From the NCBI RefSeq assembly GCF_026153355.1, contig NZ_CP110636.1, forward strand, positions 806,001 through 870,000: a stretch of DNA of 64,000 bases, read 5' to 3'. The notes beneath the pieces were generated by a model. The model was given only the letters and a program-made list of their open reading frames with translations. It was not told where the DNA came from and made no database searches. Shown piece after piece: positions 8,519 through 18,849 of this stretch. The number at the start of each line of letters is the position of its first letter. Position 1 is the first letter of the stretch. This stretch comes from Streptomyces endophytica (lineage in GTDB: Bacteria; Actinomycetota; Actinomycetes; Streptomycetales; Streptomycetaceae). The position numbers were made by a program, and so were the translations under genes.

Positions 8519-10225
8519 TCATGGCACCGCCCAGCTCGGCGTCCGGCCGGCCGGTGCGGGGCCGGGCCGGGTGGCCGTGCCGGTACCGGCCCAGCGGCCG
8601 GGGACATGCGATTCGGCGGGGTGGGCGAACGGCTGCGGAACGCCGTGCGCGTCCCGGTCCCGGGCGCCGTCCGGGCGGGCCGGGGCGTGCGAGATCAGCT
8701 CCAGGTAGATGCCACGAAATGCCGCGGTGTTCTGCTCGACGGTGAACAATTCGAGCGCCCGGGACCGGGCGGCCGCGCCCAGCCGCGCCCTGCGGTCCGG
8801 GTCGCCGAGCAGCGCACCGCAGGCCTCGGCGAGCGCGCGGGGGTTGCGCGGCGGGACCACCAGCCCGGTGCCGCCGATGACTTCGCAGACCGCACCGGCG
8901 TCGGTCGAGACCGTGGCGCGGCCGCAGAACATCGCCTCCACCAGGGAGCGCGGGAAACCCTCGACGACGCTGGAGAGCACCACTACGGAGGCGGAGGCGT
9001 AGGCGTCGGCCGGGGTGGGCGCGTCGGGGCTGCCGATCTCCTCGAAGCTGACCGGGTTCTCGCCGACGGTGACCGCGTCGGCCGCCTCGTCGGGGAAGAG
9101 CTGGGCGGCCAGCGCCCGGCAGTGGGCGAGGTAGCCGGCCGCCCGGGGGTCCCGGCCGAGGCCGCCGATGATCCGCAAGGTGGCGTCGGGTTCGGACCGG
9201 CGGACCTCGGCGAAGGCGTGCAGCAGCGCGATGAGGTCCTTGGCGGGCTCGACCGCGCCGACCCACACCAGGGTCTTGGAGTCGTCGGCCGCGGCGTCCG
9301 CGACGGCGGCGAACGGCGCGGCGTCCATGCCCGGGTAGACCGTGCGCAGCCGCTCCCGGTCCGCGCCGCAGCGCTCCTGCCAGCGGCGGGCGTGGGTGTT
9401 GCCGGGGGTGATCAGGGCTGCCTGGGCGTAGGTCTCGGCGGTCAGTGCGCCCTGGAAGGCGGCGAGCAGGGCGCGCACCGGGGCACTCAAGGGTGCCGCG
9501 GCGCGCGCGAGGTAGTGCTCGCGCAGCCGTACGCCGTACTCGGTGACCAGGAGGGGGGTACCGAAGAAGCGCTTGGCCAGCAGGCCGGGGAGGGCGGCCG
9601 CGCCGCCGGAGGTGGCGTGGCAGAGGTCGGCGCCGTCGAGGCCGGGGGTGTCCCCGTCGCCGTACCAGTCCAGCGACAGCGGGCGCAGGGTGCGTTCGAG
9701 CCGGTCGACGACCGTCAGCAGGTCGCCCACCTGGGCGCCGTGCGCGGCGGGCAGGGCCCGGGGGCCGTGGCAGACCGATTCCAGTCGGCGCACGGCGTCC
9801 TCGGAGCGCAGCAGGGCGGGCAGTCCGCCGCCGTCGCGGGCCTGTTCGGCGAGTCCGTAGAGACCGCTGGCGAAACGGTCCGCCTTCCTGGTCAGGGCGT
9901 TTTCGGGGGGTGTCGAGGCGACGGCGGTCACCAGGTCGCCGAAGTGCTCGGCGAAGCGGCGCCGGGCCCGCCGTCCGGGCGCGCGGCCGCGGCGCTCGTC
10001 CGCGGCCCGGCGGTGCCCGGCGGGGAGGTCGCCCCAGAGGGGGGCGTGGTGCACCCGGACGTGCCCGGGCAGGACGGGCCGGCCGCGTTCCCGGCGGGGG
10101 TCGGCGCGCAGGGCGTAGATCTCGAAGTCGTGGCCGGTGAGCCCGCGTACGAGCCGGTCGCACCAGGCGTACGACTCACCCGGCGCGTACGGATAGCCAC
10201 CTTCGGTGAGGAGCCCAATGCGCAC
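8519..10225 (-). CDS. GT4-family glycosyltransferase of the PelF/DUF3492 type
   Basis: 568 residues, intact. The N-terminal DUF3492-like half starts RIGLLTEGGYPYAPGES and contains DLCHATSGGAAALPGLLAKR and GTPLLVTEYGVRLREHYL, the pattern of PelF proteins (HA.S.G.a...ga...G.P.llTEhGiy.rE). The C-terminal half is a standard GT-B nucleotide-sugar domain: VYPGMD, LVWVGAVEPAKDL, SASVVVLSSVVEGFPRSLVEAMFCG (EGFPxxxxEA) and TDAGAVCEVIGG. PelF polymerises a UDP-activated GalNAc/GlcNAc polymer in the cytoplasm; this homologue probably also extends an exopolysaccharide. The GTG at 10223-10225 gives the family's usual N-terminus, although the frame is open to 10306. It is the first gene of the apparent operon. 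Confidence 0.85.
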   Translation of the reverse strand: MRIGLLTEGGYPYAPGESYAWCDRLVRGLTGHDFEIYALRADPRRERGRPVLPGHVRVHHAPLWGDLPAGHRRAADERRGRAPGRRARRRFAEHFGDLVTAVASTPPENALTRKADRFASGLYGLAEQARDGGGLPALLRSEDAVRRLESVCHGPRALPAAHGAQVGDLLTVVDRLERTLRPLSLDWYGDGDTPGLDGADLCHATSGGAAALPGLLAKRFFGTPLLVTEYGVRLREHYLARAAAPLSAPVRALLAAFQGALTAETYAQAALITPGNTHARRWQERCGADRERLRTVYPGMDAAPFAAVADAAADDSKTLVWVGAVEPAKDLIALLHAFAEVRRSEPDATLRIIGGLGRDPRAAGYLAHCRALAAQLFPDEAADAVTVGENPVSFEEIGSPDAPTPADAYASASVVVLSSVVEGFPRSLVEAMFCGRATVSTDAGAVCEVIGGTGLVVPPRNPRALAEACGALLGDPDRRARLGAAARSRALELFTVEQNTAAFRGIYLELISHAPARPDGARDRDAHGVPQPFAHPAESHVPGRWAGTGTATRPGPAPAGRTPSWAVP

Positions 10226-10408
10226 GGCGGCACCCCCGTCCTCCCATGTCGGCTTCCCTGACGCGACAGCCGTACGGCCGTCGACCTGCAGGAAGACGCT
10301 ATGCAAAAGGCCCGGTGGCGCGATGGACGGTTGTCCGTCGCGCCACCGGAAGGGGTGAAAGCACGTAACTTTCCGCCTCTTGGGGCGTTTCGACGCGCTA
10401 TGTGATCG

Positions 10409-12081
10409 CTACGCTGCGGCGCGCACCATCCGCCGGTCCGCCGCGGCCTGCGGATCGAGCACCGGAACGGCCGCCAGCAGCCCCGGGTGTAGGGGTGTTG
10501 GGGGTTCTCGTACACGGAGTCGACCGGTCCCTCCTCGACGATCCGGCCGGACCGCATCACCGCGACCCGGTCGCTGACCGCCCGGACGACCGCCAGGTCG
10601 TGGGCGATGAAGACCAGCGACAGGCCCAGTTCCCGGCGGAGTTCGCCGAGCAGCTCCATCACCTGTGCCTGCGTGGTGACGTCCAGGGCGGAGACCGGTT
10701 CGTCGCAGACCAGCAGCCGCGGGCCGGGGGCCAGCGCGCGGGCGATGCCGACGCGCTGGCGCTGGCCGCCGCTCAGCTCGTGCGGATAGCGGTGGTACCA
10801 GTCGGGGTCGAGCCCGACCCGTTCCAGCAGCTCGCGGACGCGCCGGACGATCGCCGGGCCGTCCTGCCCGCCGGCGGCGCGGAGCGGGTCGGCCACCGAT
10901 TCGCCGATCGTGCGGCGGGGGTTGAGCGAGGAGGCCGGGTCCTGGAAGACCATCTGCACCTCCCGCCGGACCGGGCGCAGTGCGCGTTCGCCGAGGGAGC
11001 CGATCTCGCGTCCCCGGTAGCGCAGCGTGCCGGCGGTGGGGTCCAGGAGGCGGACCAGCATCCGGCCGAGCGTGGTCTTGCCGCTGCCGGACTCGCCGAC
11101 CAGGCCGAGGGTTTCGCCGGCCCGTACGGTCAGCGAGACGTCGTCGACGGCGGTGGTGCGGGCCCGGCGCGGGCCGAACTCCCGGCGCAGCCCGACCGCT
11201 TCGAGGAGCGGCGGTTCGCCCGCGGGCGGGCCGGGCGTGCGGGGTGCCGGGACGGCGGGCCGGGGCCGTACGGCGTCCACCCGGGGCACCGCGGCGAGCA
11301 GTTCCTTGGTGTAGGGCGCGGTGGGCGCGCCGAGCACCGCGCCGACGGGGCCGTGTTCGACGGCCCGTCCGGCGCGCATGACCAGCACCTCGTCCACACC
11401 GCCGGCGACCACCCCGAGGTCGTGGGTGACCAGGATCAGTCCGGTGCCGGTCTCGGTGCGCAGTTCGTGCAGCAGGTCGAGGATCTGGGCCTGGACGGTG
11501 ACGTCCAGTGCGGTGGTCGGCTCGTCGGCGATCAGCAGCCGGGGTTCGCAGGCCAGCGCCATCGCGAGCAGCGCCCGCTGCCGCATCCCGCCGCTGAATT
11601 CGTGCGGCCGGGAGCGGGCGCGGCGGGCGGCGTCCGCGATGCCGACCCGGTCCAGCGCGGCGACGGCACGGGCCCGGGCGGTGCGGCGGGAGGCGTCCGG
11701 CCGGTGCACCCGGTGGACCTCGGCGATCTGGTCGCCGATGGCGTGGTACGGGTCGAGGGCGGACAGCGGGTCCTGGAAGATCATGGCCGCGGTGCCGCCG
11801 CGCAGCCGCCGCAACTCCGCCTCGGAGGCGGCCAGGACGTCGTGCCCGTCGACCCGTACGGTGCCCTCGACCCGGGCGCCGGTGCCCCGGTGCAGGTCGA
11901 GCAGGGCGGCGGCGACGGTGGACTTGCCGGAGCCGGACTCGCCGACGATGCCGAGGGCGCGGCCGGGCGCGAGGGAGAAGGAGATCCCGTCGACGGCACG
12001 GACGCCGGCCCGGCCGGCCGGGCCGGCGCCGGCCGGGAAGGTGACGGCGAGGTCGGTGACCTCGACCAGGGTGCCGGTCAT
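10409..12081 (-). CDS. Fused oligopeptide-type ABC transporter ATPase, DppD-DppF (frameshifted)
   Basis: Two complete ABC ATPase domains in one chain of 557 residues. The first has [24 protein letters not shown] and [12 protein letters not shown]. The second has [24 protein letters not shown] and [12 protein letters not shown]. It energises import through the two permeases upstream. A frameshift near 10490 moves the last 25 residues ([10 protein letters not shown]) out of frame; the span is one base short of whole codons. The start ATG overlaps the DppB-like stop as ATGA. The substrate class (di/oligopeptide, nickel or other small solute) is not determined by the ATPases. Confidence 0.92.
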
Positions 12082-13076
12082 GTCAGGGTGACCCTTCGGT
12101 CGGCGAGGGCGTAGAGGACGTCGGCGAGGGCGTTGGCGAGGACCACGGCGGTGCCGATGCCGAGGACGGCGCCGACGACCACGGGCAGGTCCACGGTGCG
12201 GACGGAGTGGACCAGCAGCTGGCCGATGCCGGGCAGGCCGAACAGCGTCTCGGTGAGCATCGCGCCGCCGAACATCGTGCCGAGGTCGATGGCGTTGAGC
12301 GCGATGACCGGTGGGAGTGCGCCGCGCAGCGCGTGCCGGCCGATGACCGTCCGTTCGGGCAGGCCGTAGGCGCGGAAGGTGCGGATGTGGTCCTCGGCCA
12401 GGGTCTCCAGGGTCGAGGAGCGGGTCAGCCGGGCGTATTTGGCGGACTCCAGCAGGGCCAGCGTGGTCCAGGGCAGCAGCAGGTTCCAGGCCCACTGCTC
12501 GGGGTCCTCGGTCAGCGGGACGTAGGACGGGAACGGCAGCCACTGCAGGGTCGCGCAGAAGAGCATCAGCAGCAACAGGCCGGTGATGAAGACCGGAGTG
12601 GCGGTGCCGGTGAGGGTGAGTACGGTCAGCACGCGTTCGGTGGTGCCGCCGCGGCGCAGCGCGGACAGCAGTCCGGTGCCGACGCCGAGCAGCAGCCACA
12701 GCACCATCGAGCCGAGGGCGAGCGAGGCGGTGACCGGGAGTCGGGCCGCGAGCAGTGCGGTGACCGGCTGGTCGTTCTGGTAGGAGAGCCCGAAGCAGGG
12801 GGCGGGGCAGTGCAGCACGCCGGTGCCGGTGGAGTAGTCGCGGCCGGTGACCAGGCCCGTGAGGAAGTGCAGGTACTGGGCCAGGAGGGGTTCGTCCAGG
12901 CCGAGTTGGCCGCGTACCTGGTGGAGCTGTTCGGCGTTGCAGCGCGGTCCGCAGGCGAGTTTCGCGGGGTCGCCGGGCGCGACGTAGAAGAGCAGGTAGA
13001 CCAGGACGGAGAGCAGGAACAGGACGATCAGCGCGCCGCCGAGTTTGCGCAGCAGGTAGCCGGTGGTGCCGGTCAT
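12078..13076 (-). CDS. ABC transporter permease, DppB type
   Basis: 332 residues, intact. It has an N-terminal helix (LGGALIVLFLLSVLVYLLFYVAPGDP), then five further helices and the binding-protein-dependent permease EAA-like loop (RHALRGALPPVIALNAIDLG), with TETLFGLPGIGQLLVHSVRTVDLPV near the C-terminus. It forms the membrane channel with the DppC-like subunit. It starts with an ATGA overlap on the upstream permease and ends with one on the ATPase. Confidence 0.93.
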   Translation of the reverse strand: MTGTTGYLLRKLGGALIVLFLLSVLVYLLFYVAPGDPAKLACGPRCNAEQLHQVRGQLGLDEPLLAQYLHFLTGLVTGRDYSTGTGVLHCPAPCFGLSYQNDQPVTALLAARLPVTASLALGSMVLWLLLGVGTGLLSALRRGGTTERVLTVLTLTGTATPVFITGLLLLMLFCATLQWLPFPSYVPLTEDPEQWAWNLLLPWTTLALLESAKYARLTRSSTLETLAEDHIRTFRAYGLPERTVIGRHALRGALPPVIALNAIDLGTMFGGAMLTETLFGLPGIGQLLVHSVRTVDLPVVVGAVLGIGTAVVLANALADVLYALADRRVTLT

Positions 13077-14061
13077 GCGGCGGCTCCCTTCGGGGTCCGT
13101 CCGGCGGGGGCCGCCGGTGTGCCGCGGGAGCCGTCGCGGGTGCCGACCCGCAGGCGGGAGCGTTCGCGGGGGTCGAGTGCGGCGCGGACCGCGTCGCCGA
13201 GCACGGTGAAGGCGAGGACGGTCACGAACAGGCAGGCCGCGGGGAGCAGGACGTACAGCGGGTCGGCGCGGAACCAGGTGGTGGCGGTGGAGAGCATCTG
13301 TCCCCAGGAGGCGGTGGGCGGTTTGACGCCGATGCCCAGGAAGGACAGGGACGCCTCGGCGACGATGTTGGTGGGGAAGAGGATCGCGGCGTAGGTGATC
13401 ACGGGTGCGGCGAGCGCGGGGAGGAGTTCCCGGCGGGCGACCCGGGCGGGCCGCCAGCCGGCCAGCCGGGCGGCGGCGACGTGGTCGAGCTTCTTCAGCG
13501 ACAGCGTCTGGGCGCGCACGACCCGTGCGGTGCCGCCCCAGTTGAGCAGGCCGATGACGATGATCAGCAGCAGCGGGCGGGGGAAGCCGGCCGGACGACG
13601 GCGGTCAGCGCGACGCCGAGGACGAGCATCGGCAGCGCGACCATGACGTCGGTGAGGCGGGACAGCACGGTGTCGAGGAGCCGGCTGCCGAAGCCGGCGG
13701 CCAGACCGATCGTGACGCCGGTCAGGACCTGGACGGCGGTGGCGCCGAGGGCGACGAGCAGGGAGATCTGCGCGCCGTGGAGGAGCCGGACGAACAGGTC
13801 GCGGCCGGTGCCCGGTTCGACGCCGAGCCAGTGGTCGGCGCTGATCCCGCCGTACGCGCCGGTGGGCACGCCGCCGCGGGCCGAGTCGATCAGTGCGTCG
13901 TGGTACGTGGTGGCGTCCTGGCCTTCGAGCGCCGCGAGCAGCGGCGCGCCGAGGGCGAGCAGGACGAGGACGGTGAGGACGGCGGCGGCCGCGACGGCCG
14001 ACGGGCGGGCGCGCAGCCGCCGCCACACACCGGTTTCCCGGGTGGTTCGTCGCTGTGTCAC
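13073..14061 (-). CDS. ABC transporter permease, DppC type (frameshifted)
   Basis: About 329 residues after one base is restored near 13590. The N-terminal part shows one helix (AAAVLTVLVLLALGAPLLA), HWLGVEPGTGRDLFVRLLHGAQISLLVALGA (the DppC GTDxxGRD-like motif) and VMVALPMLVLGVAL. The C-terminal part has LNWGGTARVVRAQTLSLK, SLSFLGIGVKPPTASWGQML and a final helix. The GTG start overlaps the binding-protein stop as GTGA. Second channel subunit of the importer. Confidence 0.9.
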
Positions 14062-15793
14062 TTGACCGCGACCTGCGAGATGTCGAGCACGCCGTCCCAG
14101 TCGCTGATCACGATGTTCTTGACGTCCTTGCCGTAGAGCCGCTTGTAGACGGGGTGGAACAGCGGGACGGACAGCGCCTGCTCGCCGATCTTCTTGTCCA
14201 GGGCGCCCCAGCGCCGGGCCGCCGCGTCGAGGTCGGTGAGCTTGTTGATCTCGTCGATCTCGTGGTTGACGGCGGGGTCGTCGAGCTGGGCGTGGTTGAA
14301 GTTGTAGGCGTCCTTGACGATCTGCCGGCCGTCGAAGATCGGCGCGAGGAACGGGCCGCCGGAGGGCCAGTCGGCGCCCCAGTGGCCGATGAACAGGCCG
14401 GGCTCGTCCTTGATGCTGTGGGTCTTGTCCTTGTAGTCGTTGTCCTCCAGGCCGGCCAGCTTGACGGTGATGCCGGCCTTCGCAAGCGCTTCCTGGACGG
14501 CGGTGGCGACGTCGGGGCTGGTCTCGAAGTTCTTGGCGGTGGAGTGGGTGAGGGTGAGCGTGAGCCCGTTCTTGTAGCCCGCTTCCTTCAGCAGTTCCTT
14601 GGCCTTTGCCGGATTTCCGGTCTTTCCGGCCGGGAACAAGTCGTAGGGCGTGTAGCCGAAGGATTTCTGGGGCGGCAGGAAGGTGGTGGCGGGTTCGGCG
14701 AGGGAGGAGCCGCCGGCCGCGTTGATGACGCTCTGCCGGTTGATGGCATAGGAAATCGCCTGGCGCACCTTGGGATTGCCGAAGGGCTTCACCTTCGGGT
14801 TGAAGGCGAGGTAGGTGGTGTAGCCGAAGTGGCCGGTGCCGACCCGCTTCCGGAGTTCCTGGTCGTTGCCGATCTGGGCGAGTTCGGCCGGTCCGAGATT
14901 GGTGTCGGTGGTGACCGCGGCGGCGTCCGCGCCCGAGCCGGTGGACAGCCGCTGGTTGATGACCGAGGAGTCGAGTCCGGAGCGCACGTCGACGGTGTCG
15001 GGGTAGGCGTGGCGTTCCTTGTCGGTCTTCTCCGACCAGTTCTCGTTGCGCGCGAGAACGACGTGTTCGCCGTCCCCGGTGTTCTTGACCACCTTGTACG
15101 GGCCTGAGGAGACGGGTGTTCCTCGTATTTCGTGCCGGTGTCCTTCTTGCGCGGCACGGGGCGAACTGGGTCTGCGTGGCCAGCAGCGGGAATTCACCCT
15201 CGGGCTTGCGGAGGTGGAAGACGAGGGTTTTCGCGTCGGGCGTCTCGATGGACTTCAGGCCGTCCGGGACTTGTCCTTGTACGGGCCCTGGTATTTCTCG
15301 CCGCCGACCAGCCAGTCCCGCAAATAGGGCGCGCCGCCGGAGAGTTCCGGGGCGAAGGACCGCTCGATGCCGTATTTGATGTCGGCGCTGGTGATCGGGG
15401 AGCCGTCCTCGAACTTCAGGCCGTCCTTGAGGGTGTAGGTCCACACCGTGGCGTTCTTGCTGGGGCGGCCGGTGTCGGTGGCGAGGTCCGGTACGGCCTT
15501 GGCGCCGGCCGCGCCGTTCTCGCGGTTGCGGGTGGTCAGCGTGCGGAAGACCAGGCTGGGGACCTTGCCGCCGCCGGAGGTGTAGAGCCGCGCCGGGTCG
15601 AAGTTGGTCTGCGGTTCGGAGTTGAGGACGGTGAGGGTGCCGCCCTTGTGCGGGGTGGCCCCGGCTCCGCCGTCGGCGCTGCTGTCCTTGGGCCCGCAGG
15701 CGGTCACGCCGCCGGCGAGGAGGACGACGGCCGCGGCCGCGGCCACTTGGCGGGCGGGAGGGGAAGACGACGGGAACGGGCCGGCTCGGCCAT
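14058..15793 (-). CDS. ABC transporter substrate-binding lipoprotein, family 5 (multiple frameshifts)
   Basis: Extracytoplasmic solute-binding protein (SBP_bac_5) of about 579 residues. The lipobox LAGGVTAC gives a lipidated mature start at Cys. Family landmarks are HKGGTLTVLNSE, DGLKFEDGSPITSADIKYGIERSF, DGLKSIETPDAKTLVFHLRKP, SSGPYKVVKN, AFNPKVKPFGNPKVRQAISYA and a C-terminal AYNFNHAQLDDP block. The reading frame changes about four times (near 15745, 15280, 15185 and 15130), consistent with four lost bases. The ATG at 15791-15793 is chosen because it reads straight into the signal peptide once the first loss is repaired. Which peptide or solute it binds is unknown. Confidence 0.85.
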
Positions 15794-15821
15794 GGCGGGG
15801 GTGCCTTTCGCAGCGGGGCAC

Positions 15822-15871
15822 CCGCAGGGGCGGCGGCCGGGGTATGCGGGCGCACGAGGCCGCCCCTGCGG
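15822..15871 (-). promoter_or_regulatory. 13-bp stem-loop just upstream of the binding-protein start
   Basis: Arms 15822-15834 and 15859-15871 are exact reverse complements around a 24-base loop. The structure ends about 30 bases before the start codon, so it could hide the ribosome-binding site or act in attenuation together with the second hairpin. Confidence 0.5.
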
Positions 15872-15890
15872 ATGCGTTACGGGAGGTGCT

Positions 15891-15920
15891 CACGGCATGC
15901 GGACATGGGGGCATGCCGTG
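15891..15920 (-). promoter_or_regulatory. 10-bp perfect stem-loop in the importer leader
   Basis: CACGGCATGC and GCATGCCGTG flank a ten-base loop. It lies between the leader ORF and the 15822-15871 hairpin. The two stems in series suggest an attenuator-type leader; no U-tract follows. Confidence 0.5.
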
Positions 15921-15987
15921 AAAGGACGCGTTCACGCGGGGAAGTGCCCCGGTCCGGAGGCAGCGCCTCTACGGAACCGGGTGGGCC

Positions 15988-16080
15988 TCAGCGACAGTCG
16001 ATGTCGGCCACGGACTGCACGGACACGCCGATCAGCGCCAGCTCGATGGCGGCGTGGTCGGTGATGTGGCGGTGCGGCAT
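15988..16080 (-). CDS. Candidate leader peptide ending Asp-Cys-Arg
   Basis: A 30-codon ORF (ATG at 16078-16080) beginning MPHRHITDH, with IELALIGVSV in the middle and ending DIDCR. It precedes the importer operon and is followed by two strong hairpins. The frame is also open upstream to a TTG at 16116, whose reading would add LPGCELPFHHLR. The ATG has no clear ribosome-binding site, so the exact start is uncertain. A Cys-Arg end is common among actinobacterial leader peptides ahead of sulfur-related operons, from general knowledge. Confidence 0.45.
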   Translation of the reverse strand: MPHRHITDHAAIELALIGVSVQSVADIDCR

Positions 16081-16116
16081 GCGCAGATGATGGAACGGAA
16101 GTTCGCATCCTGGCAA

Positions 16117-16139
16117 GGTGTCTCACGATGAGAGACACC
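16117..16139. promoter_or_regulatory. Palindromic operator candidate
   Basis: GGTGTCTC, seven bases, GAGACACC: a perfect 8-bp inverted repeat immediately upstream of the leader ORF and between the importer and DUF3152 genes. The size and symmetry suit a dimeric repressor. The regulator is not identified. Confidence 0.55.
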
Positions 16140-16191
16140 GCGTCTCAGCGGAACGGCCGGCGCACCCCGCCCGGCCGTCCCGCGCACCCGC

Positions 16192-17642
16192 TCAGCGCGC
16201 GGTGGGATACGGCCAGGAGTTGGGCCGGCAGGTCACGCCGTCCGTGGTCAGGAACTTCGTCTGCTGCATCATCACCGGGGCGAGCGCGCCCTGCCGGGTG
16301 CAGGCCTCGTGGTTGTGCCCGAGCCGGTGGCCGACCTCGTGGTTGATCAGCATCTGGCGGTAGGCGTGCATCTTGTCGGGCCCGTAGGTCTTGGCGCCCT
16401 GCGCCCACCGGTAGGCGTTGATCATGACCCGGTCGGTGGCCGCCGAGTCGCAGGAGACGTTCTCCTCGTACGTGTCGAGACCGGACTTGGCGCACCACTT
16501 CGCGGTGGTCCCGGGGCTGGCGAGGGTGATCACGAAGTCGGCCGGGCCGGAGGCCACGCGCTGGAACGTCCGCTGCCCGCCGTGCGCCCAACTCCGGTCG
16601 TCGTTGAGGGTCTTGTGCACCGCCTCGGCGAACAGCGCGCCGTCCAGCGGCAGACCGTCCTCGATGTCGACGCGGTAGCGCATCACCTTGCCGTGGCCGG
16701 GCGCCGCGGCGGCCCCGCCGACCGGCTTGAAGCGTCCGCTCGCGGTGAGGTGCGCGTCCAGCGGGAAGGCCTGCGCCATCTGCTCGTCGTAGCCGGCGGG
16801 CTTGGCGTCCTGGGTGGGCCGGGCATGCGACCGCGAGGCCTCGTCACCGGCCGCGTCGGTACGGTCGTTGCCGCTGCGCGGCTGCGGATCGCCGCCGTCC
16901 TTGTGCTGCTCGGCGACCTGGCCGGCGATGACGACGGCGAGCACGGTGGTGACCGCGGCGGCCGCCGCACCCGTGAACGCCCGGCCCTTGCCGCCCTTCC
17001 GGGCACCGTGCCGCGCCTCGTCGAAGGCGGCGTCCGCGCCCGCCGGGAAGTCGTCGTCCCCGAAGTCCTCGTCGGGGGCGTGGCCCGCCGGCCCGGCGGG
17101 CTCCGGCACCCGTGCGCCGACCGCCTCCGCCCGGCCGTACGCCACGGATCCGGCGGGCGTACGGACGGCGCCGGGCGCACCGGCCCGGAACACATCGTCG
17201 TCGGCGCCGTCCACGTCGGATGCGTCACCGGGACCGTCCGACCGCCGGGGGAACGACCGCGCGTCGAAGGCGTCCACGTAGTCCCGCCGCGGGCCGGACC
17301 CGGCGCCCGGTACGGCCATCGGCGGTGCGCCGCCCATCTCCGCACGCGGGCGGGGAATCCGCGGCGCGGCCTGCCCGGGCATCCCGGGCGCGGTCCGGCC
17401 GGGCGCCCCGGGCGTCATCGGGGACGCCGGCACCCCCGGGAACGCGCCCCAGGCACCGCCCGGTTCGTGCTGTTCGGGGTGGCCGCCGCGGACCGTGTCG
17501 CCCCCGGCCGGCTCGCGTCGGCGGCGCCCCGGACCGGGGCCCGGGCGGGTGCCCGGCCGGCCGGCGGAACGCGGCCGGGCGGCGCCGCGGACTGCGAGGG
17601 GTCTTCGGCCTCCGGCCGGTCTCGGCGGCTATGACGTCCCAC
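16192..17642 (-). CDS. DUF3152 secreted/membrane metzincin-like protein (frameshifted)
   Basis: About 483 residues. The protein starts MGRHSRRDRPEAED, the usual DUF3152 beginning in Streptomyces, runs through a long Pro/Gly/Asp-rich segment, one membrane helix (AFTGAAAAAVTTVLAVVIAG, about residue 225) and then the DUF3152 domain. The domain carries INHEVGHRLGHNHE, a metzincin-type zinc motif HExxHxxGHxxE. The frame changes near 17500 inside the low-complexity leader and the span is one base short. It is the counterpart of the DUF3152 gene that accompanies moeZ and a TetR regulator in mycobacteria. Proteolytic activity is predicted from the motif only. Confidence 0.87.
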
Positions 17643-17650
17643 GGGGCGTG

Positions 17651-18668
17651 TCAGCTCCTGCCCGGATCAGCGGTCACTTCGGTCATCTTGGCATCGAGCA
17701 GCTCGCGGACGGCGCGCGCCACCGCCTCCGGGTATTCCATCATCGCCACATGCCCCGCCTCCGGCAGTGTCAGCAGCCGCGAGCCGCGGAACGCCGCGGC
17801 CGCCCGCCGGGCCATCCGGAGGGAGACCAGGCGGTCGCGTCCACCGTAGACGAGAAGGGTGGGGCGAGCACGCGTTCGGCCTGACGCCACAAATTGTGCT
17901 GCCCGCCGAGCGTGTACGCGTTCACCAGCGCCCGCGCCGAACGCTCCATCACCTCCCAGAAATAAGGGAGTTCGAGCCGCCGGGCGTACTCCGCGGCCGC
18001 GGTGTCGAACCCTTCCGGAGTCACCCTTGCGGGATCGCCGTAACAGAGCGACAGCACCTCGCGGGTGCGGCGCTCGGCGGTCCAGTCCTGGGTGAGCCGG
18101 GCGAAGAGGGGGCCACGCCGGGGACGGCGAGCAGTGCGGTGGGCACGGCCGTGCGCTGCGGCCGCAGCTCGGGCAGGGCCGGCGAGATCAGCGTCAGGGA
18201 GCGGACCAGGTCCGGCCGGGCGGCCGCCACGCGGGTGGCCGTCGTGCCGCCCATGGAGTTGCCGATGAGGTGGACCGGGCCGCGGCCGGCCGCGTCGAGG
18301 TGCCGGATCACCGCGCGGGCCTGCGCGGAGACGGAGTAGTTGCCGTCGCCCGGCGGCGGGGAGTGCCCGAAGCCGGGCAGGTCCAGCGCCTCGCCGTCCA
18401 GCCGGTCGGCGAGCAGCGGCATCAGCTCCGACCAGTTCCGCGAGGAGCCGCCGAGGCCGTGGACGTAGAGCGCGGGCTCGCGGTCCCGGGGTGCCCCCGC
18501 CGCGCCGTCGCGGCGCACTTCGGGCCGCCCCTCCGGCGCCCTTACGGTGAGCGTCAGGCCCGGGAGGTGCACGGTGCGCACCGTCTCCGCCGTGCCGGGC
18601 CGACCAGGGCCGGCCGGGGGCACCGGGAGGGCGGTGGTCGCGGTGTCCGGCGACTCGGTCGAAGACAT
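17651..18668 (-). CDS. Alpha/beta hydrolase (frameshifted)
   Basis: About 339 residues with two lost bases, near 18105 and 17865. It reads LYVHGLGGSSRNWSEL (HG oxyanion segment), LDLPGFGHS, the nucleophile elbow LIGNSMGGTTATRVA, a cap, then PTLLVYGGRDRLVSL and the catalytic histidine in AGHVAMMEYPE. A serine hydrolase of the MhpC/BioH type with unknown substrate. It ends nine bases upstream of the DUF3152 start, so the two are probably cotranscribed. Confidence 0.87.
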
Positions 18669-18849
18669 GGGGTCGATGTTACGAGACGATCACACCCCCG
18701 ATCGTGTGTTCGCGGTCACACACCGCATCGCGCCGTCGCGGCCGCTCTCCTACGCTCGTAGGCAGGGGGGCGGCCGCCCCGGCTGCTTTCCTGCCAGGCA
18801 CCAGCCGACCCAGCGAGCACGCGAGGAAGCACCGAGAAAGGCAGCGATC

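Noticed and set aside
6686..10261. A 1191-codon plus-strand open frame
   Set aside because: It is the complement of the glycosyltransferase and membrane-protein genes, with Gly/Arg/Val-biased translation and no recognisable domain.
16192..17642. DUF3152 as a confirmed protease
   Set aside because: The HExxH-type motif is clear but activity in this family is not established to my knowledge, so only the family call is made.
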